From contig NZ_JAAORJ010000002.1 of assembly GCF_017696315.1 (NCBI RefSeq), positions 124,001-188,000 on the forward strand: a stretch of 64,000 nucleotides of DNA. The letters are read 5' to 3'. Numbering within the stretch: the stretch's first letter is position 1; every line of letters starts with the position of its first letter. The position numbers and the translations under genes were made by a program. This stretch comes from Prochlorococcus marinus XMU1412 (GTDB lineage: Bacteria > Cyanobacteriota > Cyanobacteriia > PCC-6307 > Cyanobiaceae). Below, in pieces: positions 8,476 to 19,473 of this stretch. The notes below the pieces were generated by a model. The model saw only the letters and a list, made by a program, of their open reading frames with translations, had not been told where the DNA came from and did no database searches.

Positions 8476-9984
8476 ATGAAAAATAATTTTATAGAAAATA
8501 TGAATGATGAAAAATATTTTTATTCATTGATTGAAGATTTAGAGAACAGCAAAGTTGGATTCTACAGTGTAGGTTTATATCCTGCATCATTAGCATATAA
8601 CTGTGCTTTGCATGGAAAAGCAAATAATATTCTCCTAGCTCCTAGGGAAGATAGAGATTTGTTAGGCGCTTTCTCAAATGATGTTCTTTCTGATATGGAT
8701 AATGAGACTGTTGAAAAGATTAAGAGAATGGGACATTATTCTTCAGAAGGAATAAGAAAAGCTTTTGATCTAAAAGATCTTCTTTTGGAATGTGAAATTG
8801 TTATTCTTGCTTCAAACAGTAACCATATACAAGATGATGTTAAACATGCTTTAAAACTTAGAAAAACTTTAAAAAGAGAAAATGTGGTTCTTGGTTGCCT
8901 CGTTGGTTCTTTTTGCATTGACAATAAAAACAAAAACCCTTTTATTCTCTGTAAAAAATATCCAAATTTAGCTTTTTTTACAGGATTTCATCGTCACGGA
9001 GCTTTACGAAATCCTAATGATAGTTTTACAGCGAATTTCTGTCATCCTGATGCCTTAACTGCTTTAATAGGAGCTCGAATTTTGAATCAATTGTCACCAA
9101 AAATCCAAGTTTCTCCTGGAGTTCATAATATTGAATGTCAATACATAAAATCAATAAAAAATATATCATCCATATTCGCAGGTTTTGTAAATAACTTTCA
9201 TTCCGATAAGCCAGGAATGCTACCTACCATTAATACGATTTTGTTAACACAATGTTTGGATCAGGCCGCATCAGTATCTTTACAAGTTAGAAAAGAAAAT
9301 AAATTAGACAATAAATATCTTTCATTAAAGGAACTTGGTTATGGTGAAGAAATAATTAGTGCAAAGGAAAAAATTAATGATAAATTTTTCGAAAAAGGAG
9401 ATTATACTTTTTCTCAATTAAATGCGGTTAAGGCTGATGTTTTAGGGAGCATGACACTGCCAACTGAAGGAAAACCAACAAGGAATTTCCAGGCAGGACA
9501 AGTTTTGTCAGATATGCTTTTGCAACTCAATAGATGCCCAAAAGATGTCTCAGAATTTGTAAATTGGTGTAATAAATACTCTCTCAGTCAAGGGGGTTTA
9601 GAAGGTCTAAAATCCTTAAAATTTTGGCCAGACATTTATAAAGAATTCAAAATCAAAAATAATAATTGTTCAATGATTAATCTGATTTATTTATGCTTTA
9701 ATGCTAATTCAGAAGAAAAAAAAGAAATTTATAAGGTTTTAATTAGTTCAGAAGAAATCACTAATTTTTGCCAAGAATCTGTGAAGTCTGAATTATCTTT
9801 AGAACTAAATGAAAAATTAAAAGGAGATTATCTTTTTAATAATATAGAAATCTTTTACAAGAAATTTTTTATTGACAAAGAGGAAAATGATCTTAAGAAT
9901 AATGATTCTATTAATCAAATTTCTAAAAAGAATCCAAGTTATATTAATGTATTGAAAATTATTAATAATTATTTTAATAATTGA
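8476..9984 (+). CDS. Conserved hypothetical protein, possibly a dinucleotide-dependent dehydrogenase relative
   Basis: 502 residues, no certain family. The N-terminus (KVGFYSVGLYPASLAYNCAL then NNILLAPRED) reads like a degenerate Rossmann fold, followed by a mostly helical middle and a very Lys/Asn-rich C-terminal third. The overall plan recalls glycerol-3-phosphate dehydrogenase-like proteins, but the GxGxxG motif is incomplete, so this is only a lead. Its divergent arrangement with stpA hints at a place in glucosylglycerol/glycerol-phosphate metabolism; that is inference. Confidence 0.75.
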   Translation: MKNNFIENMNDEKYFYSLIEDLENSKVGFYSVGLYPASLAYNCALHGKANNILLAPREDRDLLGAFSNDVLSDMDNETVEKIKRMGHYSSEGIRKAFDLKDLLLECEIVILASNSNHIQDDVKHALKLRKTLKRENVVLGCLVGSFCIDNKNKNPFILCKKYPNLAFFTGFHRHGALRNPNDSFTANFCHPDALTALIGARILNQLSPKIQVSPGVHNIECQYIKSIKNISSIFAGFVNNFHSDKPGMLPTINTILLTQCLDQAASVSLQVRKENKLDNKYLSLKELGYGEEIISAKEKINDKFFEKGDYTFSQLNAVKADVLGSMTLPTEGKPTRNFQAGQVLSDMLLQLNRCPKDVSEFVNWCNKYSLSQGGLEGLKSLKFWPDIYKEFKIKNNNCSMINLIYLCFNANSEEKKEIYKVLISSEEITNFCQESVKSELSLELNEKLKGDYLFNNIEIFYKKFFIDKEENDLKNNDSINQISKKNPSYINVLKIINNYFNN

Positions 9985-10075
9985 TTATTTGTTGAATTTA
10001 CAAAAAACTAAGTTTTTCATTTATTTACTAATCTTGATTGCAGGGTTAGAATTATTAAGGTTTTAAAAGGTTTTT

Positions 10076-10735
10076 TTGAAAAAGGAATTATCACATCGTT
10101 CTCATGAACTGAAAGCTCTTGGTTGGAATCAAGAAGATTTAACAAAATACGAAGATTTGTGGGATTACAGCCAAAGATGGGGATTAATAAATCTAGAAAT
10201 AGAAGACAGACGGTTTTTAAAGAAAGCAGAAAAGTTACTCCCAAAGATTCAAAATAAAAAGATATCCGTTAAAAAAACTATTGAAGAAAAATCATATTAT
10301 TTATGGTTAAATTTTTACCTAGATGAAATTTATATTTTTAGTAATTCTAATCTCCCCAAAAATAAACATGGTGTATGGACACTCTTAATTGAAGAGGAAA
10401 TAAAACTTCTTAAGGAATTACAACCAGTTATGGGTCTTCCAGATACTTTAAAAGCCAAGAATCTATTCGAAAATAGAAAACAGCTTATAAATAAGGCGTT
10501 TAGCGAATTTGAAGCTAAAAACAACGATAAGGTTTTCAACTTTGATGAGGTTTTAAACAACTCTGAAAAAGATGTTGGTAAGAATTGGAAATCAATTACT
10601 GAAAAAGATCCCGAGGCTAATAAAACTTTTCCAATAATTGAAGCTTCAAATATTGAGAAACTCAGATCTGTGATAAAAGAGGATTTGAGTTTGTATATGA
10701 AAGATAATTACCCCTCATTAAAAAAGGATTTATAA
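10076..10735 (+). CDS. Conserved hypothetical protein
   Basis: 219 residues from a TTG start. It is soluble, charged and mainly helical, with no signal peptide or membrane segment. Aromatic-rich patches occur at WDYSQRWG and YLWLNFYLDEIYIF near residues 30 and 75-90. I do not recognise the family beyond a likely cyanobacterial conserved protein. It lies between the 502-residue gene and metY on the same strand, 72 bp before metY, and may share their transcript. Confidence 0.7.
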   Translation: MKKELSHRSHELKALGWNQEDLTKYEDLWDYSQRWGLINLEIEDRRFLKKAEKLLPKIQNKKISVKKTIEEKSYYLWLNFYLDEIYIFSNSNLPKNKHGVWTLLIEEEIKLLKELQPVMGLPDTLKAKNLFENRKQLINKAFSEFEAKNNDKVFNFDEVLNNSEKDVGKNWKSITEKDPEANKTFPIIEASNIEKLRSVIKEDLSLYMKDNYPSLKKDL

Positions 10736-10801
10736 ATATTTATCTTTTTTTTGTTTTTTTTTTGGACTTTTCTAAGTTAAATAGATAATAGGATTATTTA
10801 A

Positions 10802-12136
<1,335 letters not shown>

Positions 12137-12149
12137 GAAAGGAGATTTA

Positions 12150-13040
12150 TTGGCTTTAATAATTCCTAGTAACTATCACAAGATTAGTGATGTTGAGAAA
12201 AATCACATATCTTGGATCGAACCAGAATTGGCAAAAAGACAGGATATACGTCCTCTTAGGATTGGTATTTTAAATATCATGCCTCTTGGCAAGCAGTATG
12301 AATTTAACTTACTACATCCACTTGGTTTATCCCCTCTTCAAATTGAGCCAGTTTGGATAAAGCTTGAAACTCACTCTTATAAAACATGGGATCTTAATCA
12401 TCTAAATAATCTATACATAACTTGGGAAGAAGCAAATAATCCAGAATCGTTAGATGGAATCATTATTACTGGAGCACCTATTGAACACCTAGCCTTTGAG
12501 GAGGTTAAGTATTGGGATGAATTTGTGAAAATTGTAAATGAAGCCAGAAATTCTTGCGCTAGTACTCTTGGATTATGTTGGGCGGGCTTTGCGCTGGCGT
12601 ATTTGGCAGGGGTTGATAAGCAAGTTTTTGATAGGAAATTATTTGGGGTATTCCCTTTAAAAAGTCTTGTTCCAGGCCACCCTTTGATGGGTACACAAGA
12701 TGATGAGTTTATTTGTCCTCAAAGTAGATTTGCGGGATTACCAGATTTGGAAATGGAGAAGGCCCAAAAAGAAGGGAAATTGAATTTGTTGGCTTATGGA
12801 GAAAACGTTGGATATACAATATTTGAATCTAATGATCAAAAACAACTTATGCATTTAGGCCATCCTGAATATACGGTGCATAGAATTATTAGTGAAATTG
12901 AAAGAGACAAAGAAAAGGGAGATGTACCTCCTCCTGAAAATTTTGATCTAAATAGTTCAAAAACCGCTTGGAGATCTCATCGGAATTTGCTTTTTCAGCA
13001 ATGGCTTTGGTTTTGTTATCAACAAGTTAGTCTTAATTAA
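12150..13040 (+). CDS. metA: Homoserine O-acyltransferase (MetA type; acetyl-CoA use predicted)
   Basis: 296 residues with a TTG start preceded by a strong ribosome-binding site (AGGAAAGGAG near 12135-12144), which fixes the start. The catalytic Cys143 is in LGLCWAGF; His238 and Glu240 are in LGHPEYT. The acyl-selectivity position carries Glu112 (GAPIEHL). In characterised MetA proteins Glu here goes with acetyl-CoA and Gly with succinyl-CoA. Together with metY this supports acetylation, although the family name is homoserine O-succinyltransferase. Confidence 0.9.
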   Translation: MALIIPSNYHKISDVEKNHISWIEPELAKRQDIRPLRIGILNIMPLGKQYEFNLLHPLGLSPLQIEPVWIKLETHSYKTWDLNHLNNLYITWEEANNPESLDGIIITGAPIEHLAFEEVKYWDEFVKIVNEARNSCASTLGLCWAGFALAYLAGVDKQVFDRKLFGVFPLKSLVPGHPLMGTQDDEFICPQSRFAGLPDLEMEKAQKEGKLNLLAYGENVGYTIFESNDQKQLMHLGHPEYTVHRIISEIERDKEKGDVPPPENFDLNSSKTAWRSHRNLLFQQWLWFCYQQVSLN

Positions 13041-13045
13041 CTTTT

Positions 13046-14611
13046 TTAATGAGCGCTTTCAATGCCACCTAGTCTTTCAAATAAGTTAAGACTTTCTTTA
13101 TTTAATCCTACAATTTCAACTTTAGAACCACCATTCTGGAATTTTCTAATAATTTGCTCAAGAGCAACAACGCCACTTTGATCCCAAATATGAGCTGAAG
13201 ACATATCAATTACAATATTTTCAGGATGTTCATGAATATCAAATCCTTGTAAAAAATAAATTTTACTTACAAAAAATAATTGTCCTTTTACTTTGTAGGT
13301 AATCAAATCATTTTCTTTAGCTTTTGAGACAGTTATAACTTTTGCGACTTTTCTGCTGAAAAGAATTGCTGCTAATGCAACTCCTGCAATAACTCCAAGC
13401 GCAAGGTTATGAGGTTTTGTAAGCATTGTAACTGCAAATGTCATAAGCATTACTGCACTATCGCTTTTAGGTATCTTTCTAATATTTTTTAATCCATTTA
13501 TATCTGCTGTACTTATTGCGATTGTTATCATGATTGCTACTAAAGCAGCCATTGGTATTGCTCCAATCCAAGACTTCAAGAGGATAATCATAATTAGTAA
13601 AGATATACCTGAGGAGAGGGTTGATAATCTAGATTTGCCACCATTTTCAGTATTCATAACAGATTGCCCAACTAAAGCACATCCTGCCATTCCACCAAAT
13701 AAGGATGCCACAATATTCGCGATTCCCTGTCCTCTTGCTTCTTTATTTTTATTAGAACTTGTATCAGTTACATCGTCTAAAATGTCTTGCGTTAAAAAGG
13801 TTTCCATTAAACCCACGAGAGATATTGCAAGGGAAGTCGGTAAAATTATCCCTAATGTTTCAAGACTAAAAGGTACTTTCCCATTTTCTATTGATCCAAA
13901 AGGGAGAGAAATACTTGGTAATCCATCAGGTAGTTTACCCAAATCACTAACTGTTGGGACATCTAGATTAAAAAATATGCTTATAAGAGTAATTACTACT
14001 ATTGCGATAAGTTGAGATGGGACTACTTTTGTGATTTTTGGAAGCCCATAGATAATTACTAATCCTAGGATTACAAGAATCCAAACTACTGGAATCTGAG
14101 ACTTAATTGGATATTGACTGATAGTTTGTTCAACTAATCCTTTTGATTCCTTAATACCTATTCCTAACTGAGGTAGTTGTGCTTGAAATATTAAAAGTGC
14201 CAATGCATTTACAAATCCACTTAATACTCCTGTTGGAACGAATCGCATTTGGTAGGCAAGTCTTAAATATCCCCAAAGAATTTGGAATATTCCAGTTAAT
14301 ATTCCAGCTGCAATAAGATATGGGACTCCTAATCCAGGAGCTTGTGATTCTCCATAAGCAACAAGTCCAGTCATTAAAAGAGCTGTTGAACCTGTGGCTG
14401 AAGTGATCATCCCCCTTCTTCCTCCAACAATGGCAATTGTTATAGATAAGCAAAAAGCACCAAAGAGGCCAACTTTAGGATCAACACCAGCTATTCCTGA
14501 AAAAGCAATTGCTTCTGGGATCATTGCAAAAGCAACAACTAAGCCAGAGAGGATATTTGACTTTGGATCATCTAACCAATTTTTAGATAAATATCTCGAG
14601 AAATTTGACAT
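13046..14611 (-). CDS. SulP-family anion transporter with STAS domain
   Basis: 521 residues. About 10-12 membrane segments form the SulP core (VAFAMIPEAIAFSGIAGVDP near the N-terminus, SLFGGMAGCALVGQSVMN in the middle). A cytoplasmic STAS domain covers roughly the last 100 residues (IVIDMSSAHIWDQSGVVALE). SulP proteins in marine picocyanobacteria move sulfate or act as Na-dependent bicarbonate importers (BicA). Its place next to metY/metA favours sulfate by context, but sequence does not decide. It converges on metA with a 5-bp gap. Confidence 0.85.
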   Translation of the reverse strand: MSNFSRYLSKNWLDDPKSNILSGLVVAFAMIPEAIAFSGIAGVDPKVGLFGAFCLSITIAIVGGRRGMITSATGSTALLMTGLVAYGESQAPGLGVPYLIAAGILTGIFQILWGYLRLAYQMRFVPTGVLSGFVNALALLIFQAQLPQLGIGIKESKGLVEQTISQYPIKSQIPVVWILVILGLVIIYGLPKITKVVPSQLIAIVVITLISIFFNLDVPTVSDLGKLPDGLPSISLPFGSIENGKVPFSLETLGIILPTSLAISLVGLMETFLTQDILDDVTDTSSNKNKEARGQGIANIVASLFGGMAGCALVGQSVMNTENGGKSRLSTLSSGISLLIMIILLKSWIGAIPMAALVAIMITIAISTADINGLKNIRKIPKSDSAVMLMTFAVTMLTKPHNLALGVIAGVALAAILFSRKVAKVITVSKAKENDLITYKVKGQLFFVSKIYFLQGFDIHEHPENIVIDMSSAHIWDQSGVVALEQIIRKFQNGGSKVEIVGLNKESLNLFERLGGIESAH

Positions 14612-14641
14612 TTTAAGTTTCTTTATAATTAAGAAGTTACC

Positions 14642-15916
14642 TCATAGAGGAGGCAAAATACCTTGTGGGTCAAAAATATTCTTTAAAGTTTTTAATTCGT
14701 TCATTCTATTTCCAAAGGCTAATGTAATTTCTTCTTCATGAGAATTCAAATGATTATGCAATTGGGCTAAGTGAATATTTGGATAAAATCTTTTTAGCTT
14801 GCTCCATGATTCATGAATCCATTCCAGAGCGACATCTTTTTCTTGAAGATCATTTTTTTTCCATGATGCATATATCCATGGTTTCCAAGTACTTTTTCTA
14901 TGAACAAAAAAGCTTGCTCCATGATTTAACTTTTTAGTTTTGCCACCTAATTGTTGAGAAGCAATATAACAGGAATTATTAGGTTTATTATCCATTATTT
15001 CACTCAAACATTTTATAAAAATTGGGATATCATTTTTTAAATCTTCTCCAAGAAGACTAATTACCTCAGAATGATTATTTGCATTCAGCTCAAATAAATT
15101 CAATTCCTTTGGAAAAAAATTAATTTTGTTAAAGTTTTCATAAAATTGTTTTTCTAGAGCAGGAAATTTATCTAGAAGCATTAAGTTTTCTTCTGTTCTT
15201 TTATCCTCTAAATTATTGAGTTCAGCAAAAATATATATATAAATTTTTTGGGCATAAATCCATTGAAGACTAATATTTTCTGGAAATTCCTCTGATAGTT
15301 TTATTATTTCTGAGAGTTCATTTAGATTTACAAATCCTTCAATAACCTTTATTGGATGTGATTGGATAGTCTTAAGTTCTATTTCGGTAATAATTGAAAA
15401 GAAGGGTGCTGCGCCTTTAATTGCTTCCCAAATCAATTGTTCTTTTGGACTTATTTGATTATTTTTTAAAGAGATAAATGTGCCATTTCCCAGGAAACCT
15501 TTTATTGATTCAATATTATCAATGGCTAATCCGTAGGCTCTACTGAGCGGGCTTACTCCACCAGTGAGTATATAGCCTGCTCCAGGAAGTTTAGAAAGTC
15601 CGATTGGAAAACTTCGATTATGTTTTTGTAAATGATTTAATAGATCCCCCATTATTACTCCACCTCCAATTGTTACTAAATTGGTTTTTCTATCTAGGTG
15701 AATTTTGTTGTAATTTTTTCTTAGATCAAGAGTTGTAAAACCATTTTTTGCACAACTAGAGGTTGTACCTCCACTACATACGCAAAGGTACTGGAATTCT
15801 TCATTAGAATAGTTATCCTCAAAAAATAAGGACTCATCAACGTCATAAATTAATTTCTTTAATTTTGCATCTTTTGAGTTGATATTTGGAACTTCAAGCA
15901 AACTATTATTTTTCAC
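14642..15916 (-). CDS. FAD-binding (PCMH-type) oxidase
   Basis: 424 residues with the FAD-linked oxidase N-terminal domain: CSGGTTSSC near residue 48, VTIGGGVIMGDLLNHL near 82 and GAGYILTGGVSPLSRAYG near 112. The C-terminal part resembles the substrate lobe of berberine-bridge-type oxidases, ending in FDPQGILPP, a common end motif of this family. The substrate is unknown. It lies just upstream of the SulP gene on the same strand (30-bp gap) and is divergent from cbiX. Confidence 0.8.
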   Translation of the reverse strand: MKNNSLLEVPNINSKDAKLKKLIYDVDESLFFEDNYSNEEFQYLCVCSGGTTSSCAKNGFTTLDLRKNYNKIHLDRKTNLVTIGGGVIMGDLLNHLQKHNRSFPIGLSKLPGAGYILTGGVSPLSRAYGLAIDNIESIKGFLGNGTFISLKNNQISPKEQLIWEAIKGAAPFFSIITEIELKTIQSHPIKVIEGFVNLNELSEIIKLSEEFPENISLQWIYAQKIYIYIFAELNNLEDKRTEENLMLLDKFPALEKQFYENFNKINFFPKELNLFELNANNHSEVISLLGEDLKNDIPIFIKCLSEIMDNKPNNSCYIASQQLGGKTKKLNHGASFFVHRKSTWKPWIYASWKKNDLQEKDVALEWIHESWSKLKRFYPNIHLAQLHNHLNSHEEEITLAFGNRMNELKTLKNIFDPQGILPPL

Positions 15917-15957
15917 TACATGATATTGTTCTTTACTATTATGGTATAAGTAATAAC

Positions 15958-17100
15958 TTGATTTTGGATAATTTAGATTCGAAGTTAAATAATCAAGTCG
16001 CGATACTTATCTGTGGACACGGAAGTAGAAATAAACTAGCCATAACTGAATTTCAAGAATTAACTAAGTTTATCCAAAAAAGATATCCAAATTTTTTGAT
16101 TGAATATGGTTTCTTGGAATTCGCTAAACCTTCACTCCTTGATGCTCTAGACAAATTAAGAGATCTTTCTATAAAAAAAGTAATTGCAATACCCGCAATG
16201 CTTTTCGCTGCTGGCCATGTGAAAAATGATATACCTAGCTTGCTTATGAATTATTCAAGTAAAACAGGTATTGAAATAATTTATGGAAGAGAATTAGGTA
16301 TTAATAATTTAATGATTAGTGCTGCTTGTGAAAGGGTTAAAGATGTATTTAAACAAAATAATACTCTCAAACCTGAAGAATCATTATTAGTTGTTGTTGG
16401 CAGAGGTTCTTCTGACCCGGATGCGAATTCCAACGTTGCAAAAATTACGAGAATGATCGTAGAAGGTATTGGTTTAGGGTGGGGGGAAACAGTTTTTTCT
16501 GGGGTAACTTTCCCTCTAGTTGAACCTGGCTTGAAAAATGTTGTGAGACTTGGTTATAAAAATATAATTATTTTTCCTTATTTCCTTTTCTCAGGTGTCC
16601 TTGTCACAAGAATAAAAAGGCAAAGTGATTTAGTTGCCATTAATAATCCAAATATTTCATTTATACATGCAAAATATCTTTCGTCACAGCCTTACGTGGT
16701 CGACACTTTTGTAGAAAGGATTGAAGAGATTCTTAATAACCAAGGTAATAATTTTATGAATTGTTCAACTTGTAAATATAGATCAAATTTATTTGGTTTT
16801 GAAAAAGAAGTTGGAATGGTACAAGAAAGTCATCATGACCATGTAGAGGGCTTGGGTATCAGTTGTGATTTATGCGATCCTGAATGTAATGGTGCTTGTG
16901 AAATACAAAATCAAATACCAACTCATAACCAAGAAAAATCAAACTCAGGACGAGGAGAGAGCTTAGAACATGAACATGAACATGAACATGTAGAGGCTCA
17001 TCAACATGAACATAATCACCATCACCATCACCATAGTATTTATCCTAACTCAAAACACCCTTTAGGACCTGTCACGCTTCGCCTGCCTAATAAAGACTAA
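15958..17100 (+). CDS. cbiX: CbiX-type sirohydrochlorin chelatase with Fe-S motif and His-rich tail
   Basis: Two CbiX/SirB-like repeats: the first begins with ICGHGSRNK and continues to PAMLFAAGHV, the second starts around VVVGRGSSDP. The C-terminus has an MXCXXC motif (MNCSTC from ~residue 267) and a His-rich stretch from ~337, both known from the long CbiX of Bacillus megaterium. It inserts cobalt or iron into sirohydrochlorin for cobalamin or siroheme. The TTG at 15958 is preferred because in-frame starts further upstream (from 15886) would run over the start of the divergent oxidase. Confidence 0.85.
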   Translation: MILDNLDSKLNNQVAILICGHGSRNKLAITEFQELTKFIQKRYPNFLIEYGFLEFAKPSLLDALDKLRDLSIKKVIAIPAMLFAAGHVKNDIPSLLMNYSSKTGIEIIYGRELGINNLMISAACERVKDVFKQNNTLKPEESLLVVVGRGSSDPDANSNVAKITRMIVEGIGLGWGETVFSGVTFPLVEPGLKNVVRLGYKNIIIFPYFLFSGVLVTRIKRQSDLVAINNPNISFIHAKYLSSQPYVVDTFVERIEEILNNQGNNFMNCSTCKYRSNLFGFEKEVGMVQESHHDHVEGLGISCDLCDPECNGACEIQNQIPTHNQEKSNSGRGESLEHEHEHEHVEAHQHEHNHHHHHHSIYPNSKHPLGPVTLRLPNKD

Positions 17101-17482
17101 ATCTTAAGAAATACCATTGAAAATCAATGAATCATCCGTCTCTTTCTCGACTTAGTCTTAATAGACTCAGTATATATAAGTATTCTTAATATAAAATCTT
17201 GAAAGTATTTTGAGCTAGATTTTCCACAATTTACAGGTTGTTTTCCACGTCCAAATCCACATTGGATTAGAACTGCCAGTATTTTTTAAAAAAAACAGGA
17301 CTTCAACATTATTGTTGACTTTTCTTTAAGATCTATTCAATTTCCTTATTTGAAAAGGAAGTTTTTTAAAAACACACTTATAACATGAGTCTCATTTGAT
17401 AATTTGAAAAGTTTTCTATCAGATATTTTTTGATTTTTTTAGAAAAAAATATCATTATAGTTATGCAGAGAAAAATAGATTT
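17101..17482. other. 382-bp intergenic region after cbiX
   Basis: No gene is seen. The region holds the DnaA-box-like cluster listed separately and then a strongly AT-rich stretch up to the DUF2811 gene. No clear rho-independent terminator for cbiX could be identified by eye. Confidence 0.5.
17220..17261 (+). promoter_or_regulatory. Cluster of three DnaA-box-like nonamers
   Basis: Three same-strand 9-mers lie within 42 bp: TTTTCCACA (17220-17228), TTTTCCACG (17241-17249) and AAATCCACA (17253-17261). TTTTCCACA is a recognised cyanobacterial DnaA-box form. The cluster is followed by AT-rich DNA. No dnaA or dnaN gene is here, so this may be a DnaA-titrating or DnaA-regulated site instead of the origin; function is inferred. 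Confidence 0.4.
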
Positions 17483-17740
17483 ATGGACCAAATCAGCCAA
17501 TCAAATTTAACTGATAAGAAACTTGTCGAGTGCTCTTCAAATAAAGTCTCTTTAGAAACAGAGCTTTCAGAAACTCTTTATAACACTATGAAAGATTTCG
17601 TATTAAGTAACCCAACTTGGGATCAATATAAGCTTATAAATTCAGCTTTAGCTACTTTTCTCGTTCAAAACGGATGTACAGATAATTCTGTCTCTGAAAT
17701 TTATTTAAATCAATTATTTACACCTTCTAAGTCTTTTTAA
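17483..17740 (+). CDS. DUF2811-like conserved cyanobacterial protein
   Basis: 85 residues. The core (VSLETELSETLYNTMKDFV, then NPTWDQYKLINSAL and FLVQNG) fits the small DUF2811 family of cyanobacteria, of unknown function. It is soluble and mostly helical, with no signal peptide. The 3' end overlaps the convergent GMC gene by 14 bp. The upstream region carries the DnaA-box-like cluster about 220 bp before its ATG. Confidence 0.8.
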   Translation: MDQISQSNLTDKKLVECSSNKVSLETELSETLYNTMKDFVLSNPTWDQYKLINSALATFLVQNGCTDNSVSEIYLNQLFTPSKSF

Positions 17741-19367
17741 TATTTAAACAGGCTCTTCTACTCAAAGCCATCATTGTTAGTGTGGGGCTTTGCCAAGATG
17801 ATGTGGGCCAGCATGCTCCATCTAGTACAAGTACATTCTTGCATCTCCATAATCTATTAAATTTATCGACTACGCTATTTTCTTCATTAACCCCCATTGG
17901 TGCTCCCCCTACTTCATGAATGTAATATCCAGGAGGAGGAGGACTATCTGAAAATGCGATCAATTTTTTTGTAAATAAACTCCCTAATGGGATATTCATT
18001 AGTTCATTAATATTTTTTATTTCTCCATTTGCAGCTGTGATTGATTTTCGTATTGTATTTTCCATATGTTTGGCCATGTTTAACTCATTTTCGCTCCATT
18101 CGAATTCAATGTAGGGAATTGGGATACCCCATTCATCTGTTTTTCTTGAGAGAGAAACTGAGTTTTTTTCTCTAGGAAGGACTTCGCCATGGGCGATAAG
18201 AAAGCCAATAGATGTGTTTGTGTCTTTTTGCAAAAATTTAGGTATACCTAATCGATCAATTGCCCCCCAGATTCCATAACCTCTGTGGAAATTTATGTCG
18301 TCAATTTTTGGTAAATTTGAACCGAATGGAATAAAGAAGCTGCCTGCTCCAGAAAGTTCGGGAGTATTATCTAATGTTTTTCCTGCATTATTTGTTTTTG
18401 GGACTGAAAAAAATCTACAGATAGATATATGGTCCATAAGGTATTTACCTAATTTCCCAGAATTATCTTTAAAACCTGAGGAATTTGATTTGTATTCTGA
18501 GTTCAGTAGGATTCTGAGTGTTGAAATTGTTGATGCACAAAGAAGAATTAAATCGCAATTCAATACTTCTTTGTGTCCATTTTCTAAGTTTACAATCGTT
18601 AGTTTTGATGCAAGCTCTGTGATCTTGTTAACCTCAAAAGATTCCACTAGGTGATTTGAAATTATTTGAACATTCCCAGTATCTAAGGCCTTTTTAAAAG
18701 TGCTTCCTGTACTAGAGGATTTGGGCCATTTTTTATCTTTTACTGATGAATTACGGTCAAATCCTCTTGATTGCATAAATGGATAGTTTAATTTTGATTT
18801 AACTTTGCTGCCAAAAATATTTTCGTTTTCTGTAAGAGGTATTTCACCACTATATTTACCGTTTGGAACTTCTTTAATGTCATCTTTTCGTCCATAGATG
18901 CCACAGAAATTTTCAATGAAATCATAGTGAGGGGATAGTTCATCGTATGAAATAGGCCAGTTTGGTCCGAATCCGTCTTTTTTAGCCGGTTGAAAATCTT
19001 CTGAGGAAAGTCTTAATGTTATACCTCCCCACGTTAATGATCTCCCCCCAAATTGTTTGCCTTGGCTCCAAAGAAATGGCTTTTTTGGGGGGAAGTCATA
19101 AGGATGCTTCAATTCATTTGAATATAAGTCAGGATTATTTTTCCAATAACCAGGATGTTGGCATTGATTTGCATGTTTTTTTGTTAAAACTCCTGATAAT
19201 CTTTTTAATGTACTTTTAGGCTCATTATTACTAGCTTCATGCCTTTTAACTTTAGGCCCTGCTTCTATAACTAAAACTTTTATCCCCTGTTCTGCCAATG
19301 TAAGTGCGGCTATTCCTCCAGTAGCTCCAGAACCAACAACAATTGCATCATAAGGACTTATATCCAA
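17727..19367 (-). CDS. GMC-family FAD oxidoreductase
   Basis: 546 residues. The N-terminal dinucleotide motif VVGSGATGG starts at ~residue 10 and is followed by VLVIEAG; the flavin-loop segment GRSLTWGG and the C-terminal GMC domain with HEVGGAPMG and DGACWPTSS carry the catalytic-region His. It resembles choline/glucose dehydrogenase-like proteins (COG2303) common in marine cyanobacteria; the substrate is unknown. It starts 106 bp from the divergent pentapeptide gene. Confidence 0.87.
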   Translation of the reverse strand: MDISPYDAIVVGSGATGGIAALTLAEQGIKVLVIEAGPKVKRHEASNNEPKSTLKRLSGVLTKKHANQCQHPGYWKNNPDLYSNELKHPYDFPPKKPFLWSQGKQFGGRSLTWGGITLRLSSEDFQPAKKDGFGPNWPISYDELSPHYDFIENFCGIYGRKDDIKEVPNGKYSGEIPLTENENIFGSKVKSKLNYPFMQSRGFDRNSSVKDKKWPKSSSTGSTFKKALDTGNVQIISNHLVESFEVNKITELASKLTIVNLENGHKEVLNCDLILLCASTISTLRILLNSEYKSNSSGFKDNSGKLGKYLMDHISICRFFSVPKTNNAGKTLDNTPELSGAGSFFIPFGSNLPKIDDINFHRGYGIWGAIDRLGIPKFLQKDTNTSIGFLIAHGEVLPREKNSVSLSRKTDEWGIPIPYIEFEWSENELNMAKHMENTIRKSITAANGEIKNINELMNIPLGSLFTKKLIAFSDSPPPPGYYIHEVGGAPMGVNEENSVVDKFNRLWRCKNVLVLDGACWPTSSWQSPTLTMMALSRRACLNIKKT

Positions 19368-19473
19368 AACCTAGTTCGTGATTTGTTATTTCAATAAATA
19401 TAGCATTCAGTAAATAATAAATTTTTAGATTTCAGCTTAAGAAGTTAGAATTTATTGAAATACTACTCAAAAA

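Noticed and set aside
13530-14015. 161-codon open frame antisense to the SulP transporter
   Set aside because: It is fully inside a well-supported gene and its sequence has no domain; a codon-bias shadow.
17220-17261. Replication origin
   Set aside because: Only three boxes and no dnaA/dnaN nearby; reported as a DnaA-box-like cluster only.
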